64,000 nt of DNA from Acinetobacter pragensis (GTDB lineage: Bacteria > Pseudomonadota > Gammaproteobacteria > Pseudomonadales > Moraxellaceae): positions 41-64,040 of the forward strand of contig NZ_LUAW01000025.1 in assembly GCF_001605895.1 (NCBI RefSeq), written 5' to 3'. Below the pieces are notes generated by a model. The model saw nothing but the letters and a program-made list of their open reading frames with translations. It was not told where the DNA came from and did not search any database. The first letter of the stretch is position 1. Each line of letters opens with the position of its first letter. A program made the position numbers and the translations under genes. Positions 26,671-36,259 of this stretch are shown here, one piece after another.

Positions 26671-27969
26671 TTAATAGCCCAGCTGCGGCGCAACCTCCAC
26701 CTGAGGTTTTAAACCGACAAATGGCAATGGCGCGCCGAAGATTTCGGCAATATGCATAGCGGACGTGACTGCAGATTCTAAAATTGGCAAACCGTCGCAT
26801 GACCATGAACCGCAATAGAACACTTTTCTGTTTTGCGATTTATGACGCAGCTGCAATTCTTTATTTAATGCAACTGTATCTGAATCCACCACTGCACGGG
26901 TCAAGACAACCGTCGAAATAATTTTTTTCGGGTCAATTGGCGTCACTGGGCGCCAAGTTTGGAAAACCGGTGTTTTGCCAACCAAGCTCGGCTCAATGGA
27001 GTTCAGCCACACCGTAAATTGCTGTTTGGTGAATTTTCGGTCCATCATATAGCTGAGTACAGCCCAATCTTTACGTTTTGGCGGCATCACGGTTTGATCC
27101 GTATGAATCACCAAATCGCCCTGCTCAAATTTGAATTTTCTCAGCAGCGCAATATCCTCTGCAAACTGCTCGGCATTTAAAAATTCTTCAATTTTTGTGG
27201 TTGGAGTCGCCACGACAACCCGATCAAACTCGGTGGTTTGGCCTTGAGCATTCGCCACCAGCACTTTTTCACCGTCTTCTTTTACAGAGGTAATGGCTGA
27301 ACCGCTGACAATATTAATGCCTTCAACAAGTTTGTTCACCAAGGCAGGCGTACCGCCCTGAATGCGGAGCAAAGCATCACCATCAGTCAATTGGCGCAAG
27401 AAAACCAGCAAAGGTTTGGCCGGCCATTCGCCAATTGTTTTGGGATTGCAGGTACAAATGGTATACAGCACAGGCATCACTGCACCATGCCAAAAGACCT
27501 CTTCAATGTCATTGCGGTTGATAAATTCCGCCAAAGTAATGTCTTGATCTTTTGATTTGAAGAATTTAGCAATCGCCGTTTTCAGCTGCAGCATGCCTTT
27601 GACTAAACGCCAGCCATATTGCTGAATGCCTTTGCGGTTATTGATAATCGGGAAATTGCCGATGCGGCTGCGCGTGGTGGTCAGCCAAGTTTCCGTTTTG
27701 TCTTCAAACAGCCAGCTGCAGGCCATATACGTGCGCACTGGAAAGGTTTTTATGCCTAAATAGGCCGCCAAGCTTAAAGTATTATTCCAAAGATGCGGAT
27801 TCATCACACGCAAAGGCGCATCAATCAAGCCGCCTTCAAATTCAGTGCTGTGACTGTCCATGCCGCGTCCAGGCAACGCTTCAAAAATTGTAATGTTATG
27901 CCCTGCGTCTTTTAGAATTCTTGCGGCAGCAAGCCCAGACATGCCGCTGCCGATGACTGCAATATCCAA
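26671..27969 (-). CDS. FAD-dependent amine-oxidase-like oxidoreductase
   Basis: A 432-aa protein with N-terminal Rossmann motif IAVIGSGMSGLAAARIL followed by the E in FEALPGRG that binds the FAD ribose, and a C-terminal FAD motif FYCGSWSCDGLPILESAVTS. Similar proteins (protoporphyrinogen oxidase/phytoene desaturase-like, NAD(P)-binding) sit next to methyltransferases that alter fatty acyl chains. It is the first gene of a two-gene operon with the methyltransferase. Start chosen at 27969, giving the dinucleotide motif at residue 4. Substrate unknown. Confidence 0.85.
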   Translation of the reverse strand: MDIAVIGSGMSGLAAARILKDAGHNITIFEALPGRGMDSHSTEFEGGLIDAPLRVMNPHLWNNTLSLAAYLGIKTFPVRTYMACSWLFEDKTETWLTTTRSRIGNFPIINNRKGIQQYGWRLVKGMLQLKTAIAKFFKSKDQDITLAEFINRNDIEEVFWHGAVMPVLYTICTCNPKTIGEWPAKPLLVFLRQLTDGDALLRIQGGTPALVNKLVEGINIVSGSAITSVKEDGEKVLVANAQGQTTEFDRVVVATPTTKIEEFLNAEQFAEDIALLRKFKFEQGDLVIHTDQTVMPPKRKDWAVLSYMMDRKFTKQQFTVWLNSIEPSLVGKTPVFQTWRPVTPIDPKKIISTVVLTRAVVDSDTVALNKELQLRHKSQNRKVFYCGSWSCDGLPILESAVTSAMHIAEIFGAPLPFVGLKPQVEVAPQLGY

Positions 27970-28338
27970 TCTTCTATTCCGTGTATCAAACTTTTATAAA
28001 ATTATGACCCATGCCGGTAAGAAACAGGTTATTAAAAACTACCAGATTACGCTTTTTTCAGCAGCAGATACAAAAACCCACAAAAGCAGTTATTTACATC
28101 TTTTAACACATTTTAATTTGTGCAATAAATTCAAGATAAATCAGGAAATTAATTAATAATAAATATAAATAATCTAATAAATTATATAGATATATTAACC
28201 ATTTTTTTAACGATGGTTTTACTTTTAAAAAAATTAAAGCTAATATTGATATTATAAAAAACGATAACTGCATCACAATAAATATCATCGGCTTGAATGT
28301 GATTGCGGCAAAACAATAACAGCAGCAGCGCAAAAGAA
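27970..28338. other. AT-rich intergenic region
   Basis: About 370 bp, strongly AT-rich, upstream of the FAD oxidoreductase. A frame running through it on the minus strand (28103-28471) crosses the pirin terminator and is not credible. Only promoter DNA is expected here. Confidence 0.4.
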
Positions 28339-28373
28339 GAAAGCCCCCTGAATTTTTCAGGGGCTTCTTTTTA
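28339..28373 (-). terminator. Terminator of the pirin gene
   Basis: AGCCCCTGA with an AAAA-type loop and TCAGGGGCT flanked by A and T runs (AAGCCCCTG / CAGGGGCTT). Located 25 bp after the pirin stop; symmetrical enough to work on both strands. Confidence 0.8.
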
Positions 28374-28397
28374 ACATTACAGGGCTTTTTTATGGGT

Positions 28398-29279
28398 TTA
28401 ATGCGCAGACTGAACTGGAATTTCTCCGAATTTTCCGGCATTGAAATCATTAAATGCCTGAATGATTTCATCTTTACTGTTCATGACAAATGGCCCATAG
28501 CCTTGAATTGGCTCATTCAGAGGTTCACCGGTCAGCACCAAAAACTGCGTATCCTGATAAGCCTGCAATTGAACCGCAGTATCGCCATCACGCTCAAACA
28601 TCACAATCGAGCTGTCCAGCACCTTTTGTCCGCCATTTACTGCAACTTCGCCTTTCAGCACCACCAGCAGTGCATTATGGCCTGCAGGAACATGCACAAA
28701 AGTTTCATAATCAGCTTTCAGCTGACCATCCCAAACATTGATTGGGCTGAATGTACTGGCTGGGCCATGATGGCCGCCGAATTCTCCGGCAATGACACGG
28801 ATATGCCCCGCATCATCATCCATTTCTATCCGCGGAATATCCGCAGCAGCAAGCGCTTGATAGCGCGGCGCAGTCATTTTATCTTTGGCCGGCAGGTTGA
28901 CCCAAAGCTGAACCATTTCAAACAGGCCGCCCTGCTTCGCAAATTCAGGGGAATGAAATTCCTCATGCACCACGCCTGCCCCTGCAGTCATCCACTGCAC
29001 ATCGCCAGACTGGATGGTGCCGCCGCCGCCGGCAGAGTCTTTATGCGAAACTTCGCCTTGATAAGCAATCGTCACGGTTTCAAAGCCGCGGTGCGGGTGC
29101 GACCCGACGCCATGCTGCTCATTTGTTGGCTCAAATGGATACGGCGCCGCGTAATCAAGCAGTAAAAATGGGCTGATCGCTTGACCTAAACGGTCGTAAG
29201 AGAACAGATTTTTCACTGGAAAACCATCGCCGACCCAATGCATATTATGATTGCGGTAAACGCCTATAACTTTTTTCAT
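28398..29279 (-). CDS. Pirin family protein
   Basis: A 293-aa bicupin. Pirin metal-site sequence GVGSHPHRGFETVTI (H61, H63) and GAGVVHEEFHS are present; the C-terminal cupin has GHNALLVVLKGEVAVNGG. Bacterial pirins can be quercetinase-like or act on enzymes of central metabolism. It is divergent from the YcaC-like hydrolase gene across a 325-bp control region, and the LysR gene beyond may control both. Exact substrate unknown. Confidence 0.93.
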   Translation of the reverse strand: MKKVIGVYRNHNMHWVGDGFPVKNLFSYDRLGQAISPFLLLDYAAPYPFEPTNEQHGVGSHPHRGFETVTIAYQGEVSHKDSAGGGGTIQSGDVQWMTAGAGVVHEEFHSPEFAKQGGLFEMVQLWVNLPAKDKMTAPRYQALAAADIPRIEMDDDAGHIRVIAGEFGGHHGPASTFSPINVWDGQLKADYETFVHVPAGHNALLVVLKGEVAVNGGQKVLDSSIVMFERDGDTAVQLQAYQDTQFLVLTGEPLNEPIQGYGPFVMNSKDEIIQAFNDFNAGKFGEIPVQSAH

Positions 29280-29436
29280 CTTTTACTCCTATCTGCAATA
29301 GGATGAACATGGGATTAATCGTAGTCCTTTACAATGCTTTCAGATAGCCTGAAGCCGGCATACACAATCCTAAAAATATGATAATTTATTCAAGATAAAT
29401 GGTTTTCCACCTATTTCATGGGTTTTAAATAAGACC

Positions 29437-29452
29437 ATCCTACGTTTAGGAT
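29437..29452. promoter_or_regulatory. Candidate LysR operator between pirin and ycaC-like genes
   Basis: ATCCTA-CGTT-TAGGAT forms an imperfect dyad that fits the LysR T-N11-A form. Further ATCCTA half-sites are at 29367-29372 and near 29481. Position suits shared control of the divergent genes by the LysR protein at 30347. Confidence 0.35.
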
Positions 29453-29604
29453 TGTTTTTCTCAATCTTCTGACTGGGATTATCCTATTATCACCTTTATG
29501 CTTTTTAAACAGCGCAAGGCTTTTCATCCGCCTTGCACAATCAACTTCCAGTGATTGCATCAGCAGCACTGCACCGAATGCATAACACTTCTGAGGACAA
29601 GAAA

Positions 29605-30231
29605 ATGGGCAAACCTTACGTACGTTTAGATAAAGATAATGCTGCGGTTCTTTTAGTTGACCATCAAACCGGCCTGCTTTCTTTGGTCCGCGATATTGAT
29701 CCAGATAAATTTAAAAATAATGTGCTTGCACTGGCTGCAGCGGCCAAGTATTTCAATCTTCCAACCATTTTAACCACCAGTTTTGAACAGGGCCCGAATG
29801 GCCCGCTGGTGCCGGAACTGAATGAGCTTTTTCCAGATGCGCCCTATATTGCCCGCCCTGGCCAAATCAATGCGTGGGACAACGAAGACTTTGTCAAAGC
29901 AGTCAAAGCCACGGGCAAAAAGCAGCTGATCATTGCCGGCGTAGTCACTGAAGTCTGTGTGGCTTTTCCAACGCTGTCTGCGCTTGCAGAAGATTTTGAT
30001 GTCTTTGTGATTACCGATGCTTCAGGCACGTTTAATCACTTAACCCGCGATTCTGCATGGGACCGCATGTCTCAAGCCGGCGCTCAGTTAATGACATGGT
30101 TTGGCGCTGCATGTGAATTGCACCGTGACTGGCGCAACGATATTGAAGGTCTTGGCGCCTTGTTCGGCAATCACATTCCGGATTACCGCAATCTGATCAA
30201 CAGCTATACTCAAAATACTGCACAAAAATAA
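29605..30231 (+). CDS. YcaC-like isochorismatase-superfamily hydrolase
   Basis: A 208-aa protein from the ATG at 29605, supported by GAGGA upstream; an in-frame start at 29533 adds 24 residues of no family similarity. Cysteine-hydrolase features are D19 in LLVDHQTGL and the nucleophile C118 in GVVTEVCVAFP. The family is isochorismatase-like with unknown natural substrate. Followed by a terminator, then the LysR gene. Confidence 0.88.
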   Translation: MGKPYVRLDKDNAAVLLVDHQTGLLSLVRDIDPDKFKNNVLALAAAAKYFNLPTILTTSFEQGPNGPLVPELNELFPDAPYIARPGQINAWDNEDFVKAVKATGKKQLIIAGVVTEVCVAFPTLSALAEDFDVFVITDASGTFNHLTRDSAWDRMSQAGAQLMTWFGAACELHRDWRNDIEGLGALFGNHIPDYRNLINSYTQNTAQK

Positions 30232-30246
30232 TAAACTGCGCAGCCT

Positions 30247-30269
30247 AAAGCGGCCTGAGGGCCGCTTTT
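30247..30269 (+). terminator. Terminator after the ycaC-like gene
   Basis: AAGCGGCC-TGAG-GGCCGCTT followed by TTTC. Perfect 8-bp stem. Confidence 0.75.
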
Positions 30270-30346
30270 CGCGTATTAAGCCGACGCAATTTCACGTATC
30301 ATGCTAAAAAGCCCATCACGCCAGCTCAGCCCGACATTGGTGATTT

Positions 30347-31273
30347 ATGCATTCATTTGATGATTATTATTACTTCTATCTTGTGGTGAAACATGGCGGA
30401 TTCAGCGCCGCCAGCGATGCATCCAATATCACCAAGTCCAAACTCAGCCGCCGGATTTTAGATCTGGAAGCGCAATTCAATGTGACGCTTATTCAGCGCT
30501 CAACCCGCCACTTTAAAGTAACGCCGCTGGGCCAAGAATTTTTCAAAGAATGTGAAAAAGTCATTCAGCAAGTGGAATGCGCACACAATGTATTGCTGAA
30601 GCAAACAAGCGAACCGCAGGGACTGGTTAAAATCAGCTGCCCTTCAGTGATGATGCGCTATCAAATCCGCAGCCTGCTGAATCAATTTTTAAAAGCCTAT
30701 CCGAAAGTGCAGGTCGAAATGGAGCTGACCAGCCGCCGTGTGGATGTGCTGCATGATGATATTGATTTAGCGATTCGAACCAATTTTCAAGCCAATGAAG
30801 ATTCCAGCATTGTGGTGCGCGATGTCATTAAAACCACGCACTGCCTAGTGGCCAGCCCAGAGCTGCTGCAAGGCCGCACTATTCAGTTCCCGACTGAAAT
30901 CAACAATTATCCCACCATTGTTTTGGGAACACAGAAACCGCACTATCACTGGCTGCTCCATCATATAGGCAGTCAGGAACAGATAGACATTCCTTTAGAG
31001 CCCCGGATCAAGAGCAATGACCTTGCAGGGGTGTATTATTCAGTCATCGACGGGCTTGGCATTGCCGACTTGCCGTATTTAACTGTAGAAAAAGATTTAG
31101 CCGACGGCCGTTTAGTCCATATTTTACCGGACTGGTGTTCCAATGTCGGTACGGTGCAGCTGGTTTACGCATCGCGCAAAGGCCAGCGGCTGGTCATGGA
31201 AAAGTTGATTGATCATTTGGTGGAAGGCCTTCGCGCCAATGCGGAAAATCATCAGGGCTATCTGATGCAATAA
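30347..31273 (+). CDS. LysR-family transcriptional regulator
   Basis: A 308-aa protein with an N-terminal winged helix (YYYFYLVVKHGGFSAASDASNITKSKLSRRI.. type, residues 4-62) and a periplasmic-binding-like effector domain (LVKISCPSVMMRYQI onward). Being next to the YcaC-like hydrolase and pirin genes, it is likely their regulator. The inducer is unknown. No obvious autoregulatory site beyond the ATCCTA boxes upstream of the hydrolase. Confidence 0.92.
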   Translation: MHSFDDYYYFYLVVKHGGFSAASDASNITKSKLSRRILDLEAQFNVTLIQRSTRHFKVTPLGQEFFKECEKVIQQVECAHNVLLKQTSEPQGLVKISCPSVMMRYQIRSLLNQFLKAYPKVQVEMELTSRRVDVLHDDIDLAIRTNFQANEDSSIVVRDVIKTTHCLVASPELLQGRTIQFPTEINNYPTIVLGTQKPHYHWLLHHIGSQEQIDIPLEPRIKSNDLAGVYYSVIDGLGIADLPYLTVEKDLADGRLVHILPDWCSNVGTVQLVYASRKGQRLVMEKLIDHLVEGLRANAENHQGYLMQ

Positions 31274-31331
31274 GAATTGCAGTGCGTATTGCCTAGAACA
31301 AGCCGCCAACCCCATAACAGGCCTCAAACGG

Positions 31332-31360
31332 CAAAAATCCAGCCAACTGCTGGATTTTTG
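31332..31360. terminator. Bidirectional terminator between lysR and ahpC
   Basis: A perfect 12-bp inverted repeat CAAAAATCCAGC / GCTGGATTTTTG with a 5-nt loop between convergent genes. Confidence 0.85.
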
Positions 31361-31386
31361 ACGGTCAAAAGGAGAATGCCTTTTGC

Positions 31387-31950
31387 TTAGATTTTGCCGA
31401 CCAAGTCGATTGAAGGAGCCAGTGTCGCTTCACCTTCTTTCCATTTTGCCGGGCAAACTTCACCAGGATGCGCATGCACATATTGCGCGGCTTTCACTTT
31501 GCGCAGTAATTCAGAAGCATCACGGCCAATACCGCCAGCGTTGATTTCTACAATTTGGATTTTACCTTCTGGGTCAATCACAAATGTACCGCGGTCTGCC
31601 AAACCATCCGCTTCAATCAGCACGTCAAAGTTTTTCGCCAAAGTCCAAGTTGGATCGCCAACCATTGGATATTCGATTTTCTTAATTTCGTCAGAAGAAT
31701 CATGCCATGCTTTGTGCGTGAAATGCGTATCTGTCGATACTGAATAAATTTCAACGCCCATTTTTTGGAATTCAGCATAATGATCAGCAAGATCGCCTAA
31801 TTCTGTTGGACATACAAAAGTAAAATCTGCAGGATAGAAAAATACAACAGACCATTTTCCTATCATATCTTTTTCAGAAACTTCAATGAATTGGCCATCT
31901 TTATAAGCCGTTGCATTAAATGGTTTTACTTCAGTATTGATCAAGCTCAT
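31387..31950 (-). CDS. ahpC: AhpC alkyl hydroperoxide reductase (2-Cys peroxiredoxin)
   Basis: A 187-aa typical 2-Cys peroxiredoxin: peroxidatic C47 in DFTFVCPTE and resolving C166 in GEVCPAKW, close to the AhpC length of 187. It reduces H2O2 and organic peroxides in the cytosol with AhpF or thioredoxin; no ahpF lies within the window. Stands alone. I could not find a clear OxyR site in the AT-rich 5' region. Confidence 0.96.
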   Translation of the reverse strand: MSLINTEVKPFNATAYKDGQFIEVSEKDMIGKWSVVFFYPADFTFVCPTELGDLADHYAEFQKMGVEIYSVSTDTHFTHKAWHDSSDEIKKIEYPMVGDPTWTLAKNFDVLIEADGLADRGTFVIDPEGKIQIVEINAGGIGRDASELLRKVKAAQYVHAHPGEVCPAKWKEGEATLAPSIDLVGKI

Positions 31951-32137
31951 TTCATATTCCTCTTCAACATTTTGGGGATTGCTTATCTGTTGAAGCTAGA
32001 ATACGAAAGATTTATAAATTGGTAAAACCGTAGTTTTTTATAATAACAATCGAATTATTAGATTTTATATTTTTAGATATCATAAAAAATGACCTAAACA
32101 TCCGCTTAAGTCGTTTTTTATTTTTGAAATCAGTCAA

Positions 32138-33364
32138 TTAAACATGATCAAACATTTTAACAATATTTGACGGGCTTCGGTTATTGCGTAACTCATTGAC
32201 CATGAAAGTCATATAAGGATCGATATGCCGATAAAAAATCTTAAAACCTTCACACAAATAATTTAAATTTGGCTCACCATCTTTGGTATATAAAATACGG
32301 TTTTTAGGACACTCACCATTACATGCAAATAAAAATTCACATTGTTTACATTGGCTTGGTAAATTGTCCTGCTTGTCATTACCAAACTTAACCTGCTCAG
32401 CGCTCTTCAATAACGTGGACAATTTATCCTGACGAATATTGCCTAACTTATAATCATCAAAAACAAAATGGTCGCAAGAATAAATATCACCATTGTGCTC
32501 CATGGCAATCGCATGCCCACATTTTTTGGCAAAGACACAAATTGGGGGCTCTACACCCATCCAATTGGCAAGCATGGCATCAAAATTGATAATAAAGTAC
32601 TCGCCTACGTCCTGTTTGACCCATTCATCAAAAATTGTATTTAAGAACTTCCCATAATCTAAAGGGTTAACCGTCCATTCGGTAATTTTTGCCTGTTTAT
32701 TTGGAATAAGTGGCGACGCAAGATGCAAACCTTTCAATGTGTCATCAGTACCGGTCATTTCACGTTCAACAATTGGAGTAAATTGAATATAACGTGCACC
32801 AATTTCTTTATAGAAGTTATAAATTTTTAATGGAAAATGTACGTTATAACTGTTCACTGTCGCCAAAATATTAAATTCGACTCGATATTTTTTTAGTAAT
32901 TCCAAACCACGCATTACCGCATCAAAAGTCGGCTTCCCTGTCTTTGTAGAACGATAATAATCATGCAGCTGAGCAGGTCCATCTAAAGATAAACCAATTA
33001 AAAATTGATGCTGTGCAAAAAATTGAGCCCATTCATCATTAATTAATGTGCCATTGGTTTGTAAAGAATTGACCACTTTACGTCTAAATTTTTTCGCATA
33101 AATGCTTTGAAATTCTAATGCTTTTTTATAAAAATCAATTTTTTGTAAAAGTGGCTCACCGCCATGCCATGTAAAAATAACCTCTGCCGTTGAACTCTCT
33201 TCTATATAAGATTTTATATAGTGTTCCAACATTTCTACATCCATGAATTGCTTATCATTTTTAGAATATAAATGGGTTTTTTCTAAATAATAGCAATAAT
33301 TACAATCCAAATTACAGATTGATCCTGTTGGTTTAGATGAAATATAAAATGGCTTATTCATCAT
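32138..33364 (-). CDS. Radical-SAM anaerobic sulfatase-maturating enzyme (AtsB-like)
   Basis: A 408-aa protein with the radical SAM cluster motif C17-x3-C21-x2-C24 (ICNLDCNYCYYLEK) and C-terminal SPASM cysteines (CGHAIAM..YSCDHF, CKQCEFLFACNGECPKNR) for two extra 4Fe-4S clusters. It converts the active-site Ser or Cys of sulfatases to formylglycine in the cytosol. It lies 127 bp downstream of a Ser-type sulfatase on the same strand, an exact functional match, so the pair is probably one unit. Confidence 0.92.
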   Translation of the reverse strand: MMNKPFYISSKPTGSICNLDCNYCYYLEKTHLYSKNDKQFMDVEMLEHYIKSYIEESSTAEVIFTWHGGEPLLQKIDFYKKALEFQSIYAKKFRRKVVNSLQTNGTLINDEWAQFFAQHQFLIGLSLDGPAQLHDYYRSTKTGKPTFDAVMRGLELLKKYRVEFNILATVNSYNVHFPLKIYNFYKEIGARYIQFTPIVEREMTGTDDTLKGLHLASPLIPNKQAKITEWTVNPLDYGKFLNTIFDEWVKQDVGEYFIINFDAMLANWMGVEPPICVFAKKCGHAIAMEHNGDIYSCDHFVFDDYKLGNIRQDKLSTLLKSAEQVKFGNDKQDNLPSQCKQCEFLFACNGECPKNRILYTKDGEPNLNYLCEGFKIFYRHIDPYMTFMVNELRNNRSPSNIVKMFDHV

Positions 33365-33490
33365 AAGTTGATGTACTCATTCCAAATACTGAAAAAATAA
33401 TTGAAGGAATACCGCACATTGGCAGTATTCCTCATTGTTGTTTTTGAGCACAATTTTTATTTCAATTCATTGTGTTCATACTTGAAATAA

Positions 33491-35884
33491 TTATTTTAAA
33501 TACTCAATATCCACTTGATTCACCTTACCATTAAACTTGTAAGGTGCTTGGTGATAATATGAATTGGATACAGGTGAACCCAAGTCCTGCCCAATATCTA
33601 AAGTGTCATTGACAGTAAATGCCGCTGTAATCAATGTTGGAATTGTCCCCTTAATATCTTCCTGACCATTGACCAGTACTGTTACATCACCTGATGATAA
33701 ATGTGCCCCTTTATCACTTGGCGCTGCACCTTTTTTCAGTACAACCTCAATTTTCGCTTTGCCCGGCGCAAGTTTAGTTTTGCCTTTTAAGATCGTACGC
33801 TCAACTTCAAATAAATTATATTCGTAGTTTAGATAACCATCTTTATCGGCATAAATAGACATACCGCCCGCAAAACCGCCAATGGCAATCAACGCACCTT
33901 TCGGATTCGCAGGCACATCCAGATCAATCACCGTACGGTTCGGAATGGTCGCCACACGCGGTGCAATTGCTTCACGCAACGTAGTATCACCCGGTAAGCT
34001 AAATTTGGTTCTTGGGTTTTGAATAATCGCTTCAGGATGCGTTAAGACATATAAACCACCGCCAATTGGCAAGTTTTTATTCTTACGTGATTCTTCCATG
34101 AAGAGTGCCTTCATTTCTTCTAATTTTTTCGGATCTTTCTTGGCTAAATCATCTGCCTGACTAAAGTCATTTTTCAGATTATAAAGTTCCCAAACATCTT
34201 TTTCAGGGGTCCATTCAGCAAGCCCCGGTGTTACAGTTAACCATGGCACACGCGGGCCAAATGTACTTGCCATCCATCCATCATGATAAATGCCTCGGCT
34301 TCCCATAATGTCAAAAAATTGCGTGTGCTTTTGGTCTTTGGCTTTTGCATTGCCAAAGGTGTACGCCATGCTTACACCATCAATTGGATCTTGGTTAAAA
34401 CCATTGACCACATCAGGCGGGGTAATTTTTAGAACATCATAAACAGTTGGGGTAATGTCATTCACATGGTGGAATTGAGAGCGAATAGCTGTATCGTGCT
34501 TAATTTTTTGTGGCCATGACACTGCCATTGGCTGACGTGTTCCACCAAAATATGCACCTAATAGTTTCGTGCCTTTAAACGGTGTTGAACCTGCCCACGC
34601 CCAACCAGCATGATACATATTGTCAGTTTTTGGCCCGCCCAATGCATCCAAACCGTCCAAATCTTCATTTAAAACACGCAAATGTTCTGAAATTTCAGTT
34701 GGGATTTGGTTTTGCGCCAACAGCTCGCTGACTGTACCCTTTTGCCCTTCTGCACTTGAGCCGTTATCCCCCCAAATATAGAAAACCAAAGTATTGTCAG
34801 CGATACCCATTTTCTCCATTTCATCGAGAATTCGGCCTGCATTGTAGTCGGCATGTTCAGCAAAACCAGCAAAGACTTCCATTAAACGTGTCTGAAATGC
34901 ACGTTCACTTTCAGGAATATCTTTCCATGCAGCTAAACTGTCAGGACGTGCTGTAAGCTTAGTACCTTTAGGGATAAAGCCCAATTTTTTCTGACGTTCA
35001 AATACCACTTCACGGTATTGATCCCATCCGCCATCAAATTTGCCTTTATATTTATCTGCCCATTTTTTGTCGACTTGATGCGGCCCATGTGCAGCGCCCG
35101 GTGCCCAATACATAAATAAAGGCTTATCCGGATTAAAGGAATGCTGCTGATGCATCCACTTAATGGCATTGTCGGCTAAATCATCAGTAAGGTGATAACC
35201 TTCTTCAGGTGTTTTTGGCAGTTTATCGACATAAGTCGTGTTATAGACCAGCGTTGGCTCGTATTGGTTCGATTCCCCTGCGAGGAAGCCATAAAAATGC
35301 TCGAAGCCATAACCTGTAGGCCAAAAATCAAAAGGGCCATTTTGTGAAATTTGCAAAGGCGGTGTGTTGTGCCACTTGCCAAACGCCGCGGTACTATAAC
35401 CATAGTTCTTTAAAACTTCGGGCAAAGTCGCTGAAGTTTTCGGAATAACACCACTAAAACCATCCCAATCATTTGCCCATTCGGTAATTTGACCATTGCC
35501 AATACGCGTATGATTTCGACCTGTTAACAGTGATGCGCGAGTCGGTGAACTCATCGCTGTCGAGTGAAATTCATTATAAGATACACCTTGATTTGCAACA
35601 CGGCTTAAAGTTGGCGTGTTAACCAATCCCCCATAGGTGCTTGGCGTGCCTGGACCAACATCATCCATTAAAATAATTAAAATATTGGGTGCATTTGCAG
35701 CTAAGCGTGCGGGCTCTTCACGGCGTTTATGCGTTGACTCCGCCATAGTATCTTTTGCAATACTGGCTGTCGGCGCTGGCGGGAAGGGTAAAATATTTTG
35801 AGCCGTCACTCCACCTGAAACTAACCCAAAAGGCAGCATTAAAATAGGCAGCTTTTTTAATCTAAACTTTTTTAATAAATCCAT
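33491..35884 (-). CDS. Exported Ser-type arylsulfatase
   Basis: A 797-aa type I sulfatase. An N-terminal signal peptide (about 1-28) sends it to the periplasm. Metal ligands D74/D75 in ILMDDVGPG. The modification site is S112-S-P-T-R116 followed by ASLLTGR, i.e. a serine at the formylglycine position, which needs a radical-SAM maturase such as the one downstream. The YFGGTRQPMAVSWP region and a C-terminal beta-domain of about 200 residues fit the long arylsulfatase group. It probably releases sulfate from organic sulfate esters for sulfur supply. Control of expression not visible. Confidence 0.93.
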   Translation of the reverse strand: MDLLKKFRLKKLPILMLPFGLVSGGVTAQNILPFPPAPTASIAKDTMAESTHKRREEPARLAANAPNILIILMDDVGPGTPSTYGGLVNTPTLSRVANQGVSYNEFHSTAMSSPTRASLLTGRNHTRIGNGQITEWANDWDGFSGVIPKTSATLPEVLKNYGYSTAAFGKWHNTPPLQISQNGPFDFWPTGYGFEHFYGFLAGESNQYEPTLVYNTTYVDKLPKTPEEGYHLTDDLADNAIKWMHQQHSFNPDKPLFMYWAPGAAHGPHQVDKKWADKYKGKFDGGWDQYREVVFERQKKLGFIPKGTKLTARPDSLAAWKDIPESERAFQTRLMEVFAGFAEHADYNAGRILDEMEKMGIADNTLVFYIWGDNGSSAEGQKGTVSELLAQNQIPTEISEHLRVLNEDLDGLDALGGPKTDNMYHAGWAWAGSTPFKGTKLLGAYFGGTRQPMAVSWPQKIKHDTAIRSQFHHVNDITPTVYDVLKITPPDVVNGFNQDPIDGVSMAYTFGNAKAKDQKHTQFFDIMGSRGIYHDGWMASTFGPRVPWLTVTPGLAEWTPEKDVWELYNLKNDFSQADDLAKKDPKKLEEMKALFMEESRKNKNLPIGGGLYVLTHPEAIIQNPRTKFSLPGDTTLREAIAPRVATIPNRTVIDLDVPANPKGALIAIGGFAGGMSIYADKDGYLNYEYNLFEVERTILKGKTKLAPGKAKIEVVLKKGAAPSDKGAHLSSGDVTVLVNGQEDIKGTIPTLITAAFTVNDTLDIGQDLGSPVSNSYYHQAPYKFNGKVNQVDIEYLK

Positions 35885-36189
35885 AAAACTCTCCGTTCTT
35901 TATTGCAATTATTAAATCGTTCTTCTATTTAAAGACTATGTTTTTTTTTAAATTTTGAGATATCCATCTTTTAATCGTAATAATCCCCACATCAAAATGG
36001 TTATTTTTCATACTAATCAATATAACGAATATTTATAAATATTGGGCATTTTTTAAAGCACAATGATTAAACAATAAACTATCGAGCATTTATTAAACAT
36101 TTTTTTAATAACAGACCACTTTTTCTTGAATGAGCTTATTTGTGCACTTGATTTAAAAATTTAGTTATATTTTATGAGTAAATTAAAAA
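35885..36189. other. AT-rich intergenic region upstream of the sulfatase
   Basis: About 300 bp, very AT-rich. It should hold the sulfatase promoter. No frame, RNA gene or clear operator is seen. Confidence 0.4.
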
Positions 36190-36227
36190 TAAAAAAAAGA
36201 ACCTGATAAAAATCAGGTTCTTATTTT
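36190..36227 (-). terminator. Terminator of ssb
   Basis: AAGAACCTGAT-AAAA-ATCAGGTTCTT, an 11-bp perfect stem with A and T runs, 33 bp after the ssb stop. Confidence 0.85.
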
Positions 36228-36259
36228 ACTTAAAGTACAATATTTACATATTGTACAAT

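Noticed and set aside
28103..28471. 122-aa hydrophobic frame on the minus strand
   Set aside because: Runs through the end of the pirin gene and its terminator; composition follows AT-rich intergenic DNA.
28392..29165. 257-aa frame antisense to the pirin gene
   Set aside because: Fully inside the conserved pirin gene, no similarity and no start signal.
31951..32137. OxyR site upstream of ahpC
   Set aside because: No sequence matching the spaced OxyR half-sites could be recognised; only AT-rich DNA.
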